Assembly (NCBI RefSeq): GCF_016820445.1 | Contig: NZ_JADHDT010000006.1 | Location: forward strand, 124,001 to 188,000 | Length of the DNA: 64,000 nt | Direction: 5' to 3' | From: Sphingomonas beigongshangi | Lineage (GTDB): Bacteria > Pseudomonadota > Alphaproteobacteria > Sphingomonadales > Sphingomonadaceae | Part shown: positions 1 to 5,821 of the stretch, in pieces | How positions within the stretch are numbered: the first letter of the stretch is position 1 | Layout: every line of letters begins with the position of its first letter | Notes under the pieces: generated by a model | Databases searched by the model: none | What the model was told of the DNA's origin: nothing | What the model saw: the letters and a program-made list of their open reading frames with translations, nothing else | Made by a program: the position numbers and the translations under genes

Positions 1-178
1 GCTGCCCAAGGGCGCGACGCCGGCGATCGACGACCGCGATTTCGCGATCGCGACGATCGTGCCGCCGACCGTCCCGACCGCCGCTGACGAGGCGCTCGAG
101 GCCGAAGTGGCCGAGGCCCAGTCGGCTGAGGCCGCCGAGGCTGCCGCCGAGGGCGACGAGGAGTCGGCCGAGGGCTGA
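1..178 (+). CDS. rplY: 50S ribosomal protein bL25 (Ctc family), C-terminal part
   Basis: This is the last 58 codons of a gene that begins before the window; the frame starts at base 2 and stops with TGA at 176-178. The visible peptide reads LPKGATPAIDDRDFAIATIV and then becomes an Ala/Glu-rich acidic tail. That is the end of the long Ctc-type bL25 protein, which binds 5S rRNA in the large ribosomal subunit and in alphaproteobacteria carries such a tail. The position directly upstream of pth, a common alphaproteobacterial neighbour, supports the call. A hairpin terminator follows before pth. The N-terminal 5S rRNA-binding domain is outside the window, so completeness cannot be judged. Confidence 0.85.
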   Translation, partial: LPKGATPAIDDRDFAIATIVPPTVPTAADEALEAEVAEAQSAEAAEAAAEGDEESAEG

Positions 179-207
179 TCGCCCCGTCGACCTCGACTAT
201 GATTGCG

Positions 208-248
208 GGGCAGGGTAGCGGCGACGCTCCCCTGCCCTTCGTCTTTTT
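208..248 (+). terminator. Rho-independent terminator after rplY
   Basis: Arms 208-220 and 225-237 pair over 13 bp with one mismatch around a GCGA tetraloop and are followed by TTCGTCTTTTT. The hairpin ends about 13 bases before the pth start, so pth may receive only read-through transcription from rplY. Confidence 0.8.
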
Positions 249-260
249 GGAGCGTTCGCG

Positions 261-830
261 ATGCAGATCTGGGCCGGGCTCGGCAATCCGGGGCCGCAAT
301 ATGCGCTGCACCGGCACAACGTCGGCTTCATGGCGCTCGATACGATCGCGGAGATGCACGGCTTCTCCCCGGTCAAGAAGCAGTTCCAGGGCTGGACGCA
401 GGAAGGGCGGATCGGCAGCGACAAGATCGTGCTGCTCAAGCCGGCGACATTCATGAACGAGAGCGGTCGCGCGATCGGCGAGGCGCTGCGCTTCTACAAA
501 CTGGGGCCCGATGCATTGACCGTGTTCCACGACGAGCTCGACCTCGCACCGTTCAAGGTCAAGGTGAAGCGCGGCGGCGGGACCGCGGGCCATAACGGAC
601 TTCGCTCGACCGACCAGCATCTGGGACCGGATTTTCGCCGCGTGCGGCTGGGCATCGGCCACCCGGGGCACAAGGATCGCGTCACCGGCCATGTGCTGGG
701 CAATTACGCCAAGGCGGAGATGGACGCGCTCGCCGACATGCTGGGCGCGGTCGGGGCGGAGGCGCCCTGGCTCGCCGCGGGCGACGACGTGCGCTTCATG
801 AACGACGTGGCGCTGAGGATGGGACAATGA
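261..830 (+). CDS. pth: Peptidyl-tRNA hydrolase
   Basis: The 189-aa protein begins MQIWAGLGNPGPQYALHRHN, the typical bacterial Pth start with a GLGNPG loop. The catalytic histidine lies in HRHNVGF (about residue 20) and the catalytic aspartate in FHDELDL (about residue 93), followed by the GGGTAGHNGLRS loop. It releases peptides from tRNA that dropped off ribosomes and recycles the tRNA in the cytoplasm. Length is normal for the family. The ATG at 261 sits after a TTTTTGGAGCG segment with a plausible Shine-Dalgarno site. The stop overlaps the next ATG in an ATGA arrangement, so the following oxygenase gene is probably translationally coupled. Confidence 0.97.
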   Translation: MQIWAGLGNPGPQYALHRHNVGFMALDTIAEMHGFSPVKKQFQGWTQEGRIGSDKIVLLKPATFMNESGRAIGEALRFYKLGPDALTVFHDELDLAPFKVKVKRGGGTAGHNGLRSTDQHLGPDFRRVRLGIGHPGHKDRVTGHVLGNYAKAEMDALADMLGAVGAEAPWLAAGDDVRFMNDVALRMGQ

Positions 831-1426
831 CGATACGGTCTCTGTTCGCGACTCGCTTCTACGACGCCCCGCTCGGCGATGCCGACCTGCTCGCCGAACT
901 CGAAGAGGCGGCACGCGACCTCGCGCGCGAAGATCGCGCCGGTATCGGCTGGTGCAAGGCGCACGGCTATCGCGGCTACACGTCCTATGCCTCGCTGAAC
1001 GACCTACCGGCCCGCGATCCGCGCTTCGCCGACCTTGTCAGGCTGCTCAACCGGCACGTCGCGACCTTCGCCCAGGCCTGCGCGTTCGACCTCGGCCGCA
1101 AGCTCAAGCTCGACAGCCTGTGGGTGAACGTCCTGAAGCCGGGTGGCAGCCATTCCGGGCACATCCATCCGCACAGCGTCGTCTCCGGCACGCTCTACGT
1201 CGCGGTGCCACCGGGAGCCGGTGCGCTCAAGCTCGAGGACCCTCGGCTACCGATGATGATGGCGGCGCCGACGCGAACCGACGACGCGCCGGAGGATCTC
1301 AGGACGTTCGTCTATGCGGTGCCCGAGCCGGGCAGCGTGTTCCTGTGGGAAAGCTGGCTGCGGCACGAGGTGGTGCCCAACGGCGCCAAGGGCGAACGAA
1401 TCAGCATCAGCTTCAACTATCGCTGA
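827..1426 (+). CDS. Putative 2OG-Fe(II) oxygenase family protein
   Basis: The 199-aa protein resembles the small family annotated as putative 2OG-Fe(II) oxygenase (TIGR02466 type). The diagnostic stretch is SGHIHPHSVVSGTLYVAVP with LKLEDPR, followed near the end by WESWLRHEVVPN and a final SISFNYR. These supply His/Asp/His-type candidate metal ligands and an Arg/Ser pair that could bind 2-oxoglutarate. No signal peptide is visible, so it is probably cytoplasmic. The substrate is unknown. It overlaps pth by 4 bases (ATGA). The family call rests on recalled motif patterns. Confidence 0.8.
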   Translation: MTIRSLFATRFYDAPLGDADLLAELEEAARDLAREDRAGIGWCKAHGYRGYTSYASLNDLPARDPRFADLVRLLNRHVATFAQACAFDLGRKLKLDSLWVNVLKPGGSHSGHIHPHSVVSGTLYVAVPPGAGALKLEDPRLPMMMAAPTRTDDAPEDLRTFVYAVPEPGSVFLWESWLRHEVVPNGAKGERISISFNYR

Positions 1427-1536
1427 TCCGCCGCGCCGCGCCCGCGATGGCGGGCGGCCTCGACCGCTTGCCCGAAACGCCGGTCCGGTCACGACCGCAA
1501 GGCGTCGTTCACCTGTCGGCGCTATGATCGGGGGCC

Positions 1537-1704
1537 ATGGACAAGACGTGGAACAAGGTCGGCCTGGCCGCCGTGGTGTTGCTGGCCCCCGGCGGGTTCC
1601 TGCTCGGGGCGACGTTGCTCGCCAACCATTACCGCAAGAAGGTCGCGGCCAAGGACGATGCGGGCGGCGAACCCGCCTCGCGCCCCGACGAGACCGACCT
1701 CTGA
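1537..1704 (+). CDS. Small single-pass membrane protein
   Basis: The 55-aa ORF encodes MDKTWNKVGLAAVVLLAPGG followed by FLLGATLLANHYRKK and a polar tail ending in ETDL. One hydrophobic helix spans about residues 8-30 and is flanked by positive residues (HYRKK), which suggests a cytoplasmic C-terminus. A GGGGG Shine-Dalgarno-like run lies just before the ATG. Function is unknown. It sits in its own short interval between the oxygenase gene and the convergent HNH gene. The coding call rests on the coherent membrane-segment pattern and the absence of a better frame here. Confidence 0.6.
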   Translation: MDKTWNKVGLAAVVLLAPGGFLLGATLLANHYRKKVAAKDDAGGEPASRPDETDL

Positions 1705-1768
1705 CCGGGCGACCGGATCGGCCCGGTGCGCCTGTCGGCGATGGCACGGGCGGCACTTCGCCCCCCGC

Positions 1769-2104
1769 TCAGCGTCCGCGCCGCGTGGGCGCATGGAAGT
1801 CGGGCGGCTTGTCGGCGATCCATCGGATGAAGCGCGCCATCCCGGGGTGATCGCGCAGCACGGCGGGTTCGGCAAAGTCCTTCGCGAGCGCCGCATTGGG
1901 GATCAGCGCATGGACGGTGCGGTGGCAGATCGGATGGACCGCCGCGGTGACGCGGCCGCCCTGTGACTTGGGCACGAGATGATGCCATTCGACCTTGCTG
2001 CCGAGCGGCCGTCCGCAGATCGGACAAGGATCGGCAGGCGCGTCGCGCCCCGCGCGCGCCGCAGCTTCGACCAGACCCGCCTTGCGTTTGACCCTACCGC
2101 GCAT
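1769..2104 (-). CDS. HNH endonuclease-like protein
   Basis: The 111-aa protein (start ATG at 2104) has an HNH signature. CPICGRPL supplies a zinc-binding Cys pair, VEWHHLVPKSQGG supplies the HH metal-binding step, and VHPICHRTVHALI supplies the closing Cys/His, where I see H-x-x-x-H. An upstream TTG at 2173 would extend it, but that codon lies inside the terminator hairpin of the next gene, so the ATG is preferred. HNH proteins of this size are usually predicted nucleases of unknown role; many are chromosomal and not linked to restriction. No partner methylase or phage gene is nearby. The C-terminus has an unusual PDFHAPTRR sequence. Confidence 0.8.
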   Translation of the reverse strand: MRGRVKRKAGLVEAAARAGRDAPADPCPICGRPLGSKVEWHHLVPKSQGGRVTAAVHPICHRTVHALIPNAALAKDFAEPAVLRDHPGMARFIRWIADKPPDFHAPTRRGR

Positions 2105-2169
2105 TGCGGCCGATATGGGGGCGCGGATCGATTTGGCGAGGCCCGCCCGCCCCCGCCCCTTGCAGCGAC

Positions 2170-2211
2170 CCAAAACGACAAGGGCGGGCCCGGCTGTCGC
2201 CGGACCCGCCC
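2170..2211 (-). terminator. Rho-independent terminator of the beta-barrel gene
   Basis: On the minus strand a 13-bp stem, GGGCGGGTCCGGC / GCCGGGCCCGCCC with one G-U pair, closes a GACA loop and is followed by TTGTCGTTTT. It lies about 22 bases past the stop of the outer-membrane protein gene. Confidence 0.8.
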
Positions 2212-2233
2212 CGCCTGTCGTCCCTGCGTGGGA

Positions 2234-2875
2234 TCAGAAGTGCGCGATCACGCCCGCCATCGGGCGGAAGCTGTGCGCCTTGTCGAAGGTCGTCGCCTCG
2301 ATGCGGAAGCGCAGACCCGAATTGCCGGTGATGCCGCCCAGACCGATGTCCTTCGGACCGATCTCCGCACCGACGCCATAGACGACGCCGTGATAGTCAT
2401 ACTTGGTGTCGCCCACCACGCCCGGCGCGAAATGGTCGAAGTTGTTCCAGCGATAGCCGACCTTGCCGTAGAACAGGCCGCTGTCGCCGGCGCGGAAGCC
2501 CGCGCGGCCATAGGCGCCATACTGCCAGTCGATGTTGCCCGAAACGCCCTTGGCGACACTGCCCTCGGCACCGACGAAGACCGGACCCAGCGGCACGTTG
2601 ACGCCGACCACGCCCTCGACCAGCGCGCCGTCGAGCTTGTAGCCGCGCGGCTGCGCCGGAATGCCCGCGCCCTGACGCGAGAACTGCTCCCAGCCGCCCA
2701 TCACGCCGAAATACGGCTCGATGCCGAACGCCCGCGTACCGTCCGGTGCGCGCGGCGCGTCGCTGGGGGCCGTGGCGCTGGTATCGGTCGTCGCGGTGGT
2801 CGACATGTCCTGCGCGAAGGCCGGGACAGCGAAGGACACGGCCGCAACGGCGGCCGCGAGGGCGAGCTTACGCAT
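2234..2875 (-). CDS. Outer-membrane beta-barrel protein (opacity/OmpA-barrel-like)
   Basis: The 213-aa protein begins MRKLALAAAVAAVSFAVPAF followed by AQ, a Sec signal peptide with an AFA cleavage site. A short Thr/Ala/Asp-rich segment follows, then alternating aromatic and glycine strands (PYFGVMGGWEQF, FVGAEGSVAKG, YGKVGYRWNNF, YHGVVYGVGAEIG), ending in GVIAHF. The terminal Phe is the outer-membrane assembly signal. It fits the small eight-stranded opacity/outer-membrane protein family common in sphingomonads. It is monocistronic and followed by its own terminator. The ligand or role is not deducible; structural or adhesive barrels of this size are typical. Confidence 0.82.
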   Translation of the reverse strand: MRKLALAAAVAAVSFAVPAFAQDMSTTATTDTSATAPSDAPRAPDGTRAFGIEPYFGVMGGWEQFSRQGAGIPAQPRGYKLDGALVEGVVGVNVPLGPVFVGAEGSVAKGVSGNIDWQYGAYGRAGFRAGDSGLFYGKVGYRWNNFDHFAPGVVGDTKYDYHGVVYGVGAEIGPKDIGLGGITGNSGLRFRIEATTFDKAHSFRPMAGVIAHF

Positions 2876-3040
2876 AATGAATTACCTTGTGTTGCCTCAA
2901 CTCGGGCGGCCGCGACCAGGTCGCTGGCCAGCCCAGGCCCCACCAAACCGATCTACCGGGGCTTTGTTGCAGCGCACGCGTCAAAAACGGGCAATCACCT
3001 CGGACATGTGGTATTACGGCAACACTTCCTGTCGCTACCA

Positions 3041-3082
3041 TGAACAAAATACCACACCGACTGGTAGGTCGATGTGGTATTT
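3041..3082 (-). terminator. Long palindromic terminator after the acidic-protein gene
   Basis: Arms 3047-3056 and 3073-3082 are perfect complements (AAATACCACA / TGTGGTATTT). An inner CGAC/GTCG pair continues the stem around TGGTAG with one mismatch. On the minus strand it is followed by TTTTGTTC, 23 bases after the stop of the acidic-protein gene. A third copy of the arm, ATGTGGTATT, lies at 3006-3015. Confidence 0.65.
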
Positions 3083-3104
3083 CTGTCTCGGACGGTGAAA
3101 TGGG

Positions 3105-3446
3105 TCAGGGACGCAGCGCAGCATCGTCCCGGTCGTTCAGGTCTTCCTCGTCGACGGCATCGTCGTCGAAATCGTCCTGCGCATCGTCCTCTTCGACGTC
3201 TGCCTCGTCCCGGTCTGCGTCGCCGTCGGTCTCGCCAATTTCCTCCGCATCCATATCGATGTCGTCGAGCGGCTCGTCCTCGTCGTCCTCGTTACCCAGA
3301 TCGGGATCGAGATCGGTCAGCACGACGCCATCGGTCGGCCCGTCCCGCGTCGCCTCGAGGATTTCGGCGCGCTGGCTCTCGTCATATCCTTCTTCGTCGT
3401 ATCCGTCGTCGCCCGAGCCCATGCCCGGCACCTGATGTCCGCCCAT
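3105..3446 (-). CDS. Hypothetical extremely acidic protein
   Basis: This 113-aa ORF is dominated by Asp and Glu (for example GNEDDEDEPLDDIDMDAEE and ADVEEDDAQDDFDDDAVDEE), with almost no basic residues outside the middle and extreme C-terminus. There is no signal peptide or membrane segment. I do not recognise a family. Such proteins are intrinsically disordered and may bind basic proteins or cations, but that is inference. The start is MGGHQVPGMGSGDDGYDE. A credible terminator lies 23 bases downstream, which supports a real transcript. It is preceded by the MFS gene on the same strand with a 68-base gap. Confidence 0.6.
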   Translation of the reverse strand: MGGHQVPGMGSGDDGYDEEGYDESQRAEILEATRDGPTDGVVLTDLDPDLGNEDDEDEPLDDIDMDAEEIGETDGDADRDEADVEEDDAQDDFDDDAVDEEDLNDRDDAALRP

Positions 3447-3514
3447 CGCGCCCTCCAGAATCTATGGTGATGGAGCGAACGGCGGGACGCGGCCGGCGGT
3501 TCCCGATCCGGCGA

Positions 3515-4765
3515 TCAGAGCGGGCGGTAGAGACGCCCCTTTTCGGTCACCGCGACGCAGACGATGGCGACGAGCCCGGCAAGCAGGAATCCCGCCGCAA
3601 GGGGAGCGGTCGTGCCGTCGAACGCCTGTCCGATCACCACGCCGAGCAACGCGCCCATCGTGACGGAGGTGAAGCCCTGGACGCTCGACGCGGTGCCGGC
3701 GATCCCCCCCATGTTCTCCATCGCCATCGCCGAGAAGTTCGACGTGGCAAGGCCGAAGCAGCCCATGGTGAACGCCTGCAACAGCACGAAGCTGATCAGG
3801 GTATCCCGCCCGCTCCACGCCAGGGCCAGGTGCACCGCGCTGAGCGCGATCAGCACGGTCAGCGCGCTGTGGCTGATCAGCCGCGTGCCCAGCTTGAGGA
3901 CGAGGCGCGCGTTGGTCAGGTTGGCCACCGCCATCAGCATCGATGTCGCCGCGAACATCACCGCCAGCAGATGGGGGCGGTGGAACGTGTCGAACATGAT
4001 CTGCTGGATCGAATTGAGATAGCCGTAAAGCGCACCCATCAGCGCCGTCGAGGCGAGCGTATAGCCGAGCGACCAGCGGTCGCCGAGCGTCTGCCGCCAG
4101 CCCGCGACGATCCGGAACGGCGACAGCGGCTGCACCGCATCCGGTCGCAGCGTCTCCGGCATGCGCGTGTAGAACCACGTGAACAGCACCATGGTGATGA
4201 CCGCGATGGTCCAGAAGATACCGCGCCAATTGGCGAACAACAGCACCGTCTGGCCAAAGGTCGGCGCGAGCACGGGCACGATCATGAACACCATGAAGGC
4301 GATCGACATGACGCGCGCCATCGGGCGGCCATGGTAGCAGTCGCGCACCAGCGCGACGGTCGCGACGCGGGTGGCGGCGATCATCGCGCCGCCCGCCACA
4401 CGCGCGCAGAGGAGCAGCACGAAGCTCGCGGATATCGCGCACAGGATGTTGGCGACGGCATAGCCGGCGAGCGCCCAGAGCAGCACCGCGCGTCGACCGA
4501 ACCGGTCGGCGAGCGGCCCGTGGACGATCTGTGCGACGCCGAAGCCGAGCACGAACGCGGTGATGATGAACTGGCGTTGATTCTCGCCGACGACGTGCAG
4601 CGACGCCCCCATGGCGGGCAGTGCGGGCAGCATCGAATCGATACCGAGCGCGGCGAGCGACATCAGCGCCGCGATCAGCGCGACGAATTCGACGAAGCCG
4701 ATCGGCGCGCCGGGCGGTTCCGCGAGGCTTGCGGCGGCGGTGGCTGGGGAGGATGACGTGGACAC
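3515..4765 (-). CDS. MFS transporter, Bcr/CflA-type drug exporter
   Basis: The 416-aa inner-membrane protein has about 12 hydrophobic segments. After segment 1 (VALIAALMSLAALGIDSMLPALP) comes the loop QIVHGPLADRFGRRAVLLWA, the MFS motif A with DRFGRR. The SMLPALPAMGASL step is typical of the Bcr/CflA subgroup, which exports small drugs by proton antiport. The start is GTG at 4765; no internal ATG precedes the first helix. The lipoprotein gene is divergent, with an 80-base gap. Substrate unknown; closely related proteins export bicyclomycin, chloramphenicol or sulfonamides. Confidence 0.88.
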   Translation of the reverse strand: MSTSSSPATAAASLAEPPGAPIGFVEFVALIAALMSLAALGIDSMLPALPAMGASLHVVGENQRQFIITAFVLGFGVAQIVHGPLADRFGRRAVLLWALAGYAVANILCAISASFVLLLCARVAGGAMIAATRVATVALVRDCYHGRPMARVMSIAFMVFMIVPVLAPTFGQTVLLFANWRGIFWTIAVITMVLFTWFYTRMPETLRPDAVQPLSPFRIVAGWRQTLGDRWSLGYTLASTALMGALYGYLNSIQQIMFDTFHRPHLLAVMFAATSMLMAVANLTNARLVLKLGTRLISHSALTVLIALSAVHLALAWSGRDTLISFVLLQAFTMGCFGLATSNFSAMAMENMGGIAGTASSVQGFTSVTMGALLGVVIGQAFDGTTAPLAAGFLLAGLVAIVCVAVTEKGRLYRPL

Positions 4766-4845
4766 GCGAACCCCCTATAGTGGCGACGCCGGGTTCGGAA
4801 CCCCTCGCCGATCCCAAGCCGCTGCAACGACATGGCGAGAGACAG

Positions 4846-5328
4846 ATGACGAACCGGGCATGGATGGTATCGATGTCGCTCGCGGCGGCGATGCTGGTGA
4901 CGGCCTGCGACCGATCGGGCGACGGTTCGTCGATCACGATCAACGCCGATGACGGCAATACCGTCGGTGCGATCGACGGTCGGTCGGGCGAGGTGAAGAT
5001 CGCGCTGCCCGGCTTCAGCGGCCAGTTCAAGATGCCCAAGCTGGATATGGACGCGGGCAACTTTCAGCTTAACGGCGTCCACCTCTATCCCGGCTCGAAG
5101 ATCGAGGCGGTGGACATGAACGATGGCGGCATGCGCATCCGCTTCAGCAGCCCCGCCCCCGCCGCGGCCGTCCGCGACTATTTCCGGGAACGGCTGGCGA
5201 AGGCGGGCTATGCGCTCAAGGCCGAGCCCGAGGGGCTTAGCGGCCGGACGAACGACAATACGTCATTCCGCCTGAACCTGGAGGGCGGTGCGGAAAGGAC
5301 CAAGGGGACGATCCTGCTGGGCGGGTGA
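4846..5328 (+). CDS. Hypothetical lipoprotein
   Basis: The 160-aa protein begins MTNRAWMVSMSLAAAMLVTA followed by C. This is a lipoprotein signal peptide with a VTAC lipobox at residue 21. The mature part starts DRSGDGSSITINADDGNTVG, a segment seen in sphingomonad DUF4097-like or adhesin-like lipoproteins. It continues into a mixed alpha/beta region (VRDYFRERLAKAGYALKAE) with no catalytic motif that I recognise. The ATG at 4846 follows GAGAGACAG, a weak Shine-Dalgarno site. It is divergent from the MFS gene and convergent with the peroxiredoxin gene. A GC-rich stem at 5341-5359 (CCGGGCGG/CCGCCCGG) lies past the stop. Confidence 0.75.
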   Translation: MTNRAWMVSMSLAAAMLVTACDRSGDGSSITINADDGNTVGAIDGRSGEVKIALPGFSGQFKMPKLDMDAGNFQLNGVHLYPGSKIEAVDMNDGGMRIRFSSPAPAAAVRDYFRERLAKAGYALKAEPEGLSGRTNDNTSFRLNLEGGAERTKGTILLGG

Positions 5329-5365
5329 GCTCCCCCCCGACCGGGCGGATGCCGCCCGGCAAAAA

Positions 5366-5821
5366 TCAAAGCGCGTGGACCGCGTCGAGTACCGCCTGGG
5401 CGTGGCCGGGCACCTTCACCTTCCGCCACGCCCGGACGAGCCGACCGTCCCGGCCGAACAGGAAGGTGGCGCGCTCGATCCCCATATACGTGCGACCATA
5501 CATCTGCTTTTCGCCCCAGACGCCGAACGCCTCGCAGGCGGCACCATCCTCATCGGACGCGAGCGTGACCGTCAGCGCATGCTTTGTGGCGAACTTGGCA
5601 TGGGCGGCCGGCGGATCCTTGCTGATCCCGACCACGGTGGCGCCGGCAGCGGCGAAATCTGCCGACAGCGCGGAGAAATCTTGCGCTTCCCGCGTGCAAC
5701 CGGCGGTATCGTCCTTGGGGTAGAAATAGATCACGGCAGGCAGCGGCAGGTCGGTCAACCGGATCGGCGAGCCGTCCATGCCCGTCACCGAAACGGCCGG
5801 AATAGTCGCGCCGTCATCCAT
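5366..5821 (-). CDS. bcp: Peroxiredoxin (BCP/PrxQ type)
   Basis: The 151-aa thiol peroxidase reduces H2O2 and organic hydroperoxides in the cytoplasm. The peroxidatic Cys is in YPKDDTAGCTREAQDF. The usual partner Cys five residues later is absent (E-A instead), so it is a 1-Cys or atypical 2-Cys enzyme; the Cys in GAACEAFGVWGEK is the only other candidate resolving residue. The YGRTYMGIERATFLF strand and final helix are typical. The start is ATG at 5821: a GGAGG Shine-Dalgarno site lies 6 bases upstream, while the ATG at 5827 is too close to it. It overlaps the end of glnE. Confidence 0.92.
   Translation of the reverse strand: MDDGATIPAVSVTGMDGSPIRLTDLPLPAVIYFYPKDDTAGCTREAQDFSALSADFAAAGATVVGISKDPPAAHAKFATKHALTVTLASDEDGAACEAFGVWGEKQMYGRTYMGIERATFLFGRDGRLVRAWRKVKVPGHAQAVLDAVHAL

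Noticed and set aside
1769..2104. HNH gene as part of a restriction or mobile system
   Set aside because: No methylase, integrase, terminase or phage gene nearby; it is a lone HNH protein between ordinary genes.
3130..3300. Apparent tandem TCGTC repeats
   Set aside because: They are Asp/Glu codons on the opposite strand of the acidic-protein gene, not a DNA repeat.
3074..4756. 560-codon plus-strand open frame antisense to the MFS gene
   Set aside because: Arg/His-rich composition typical of GC-rich shadow frames; the opposite strand carries a clear transporter.
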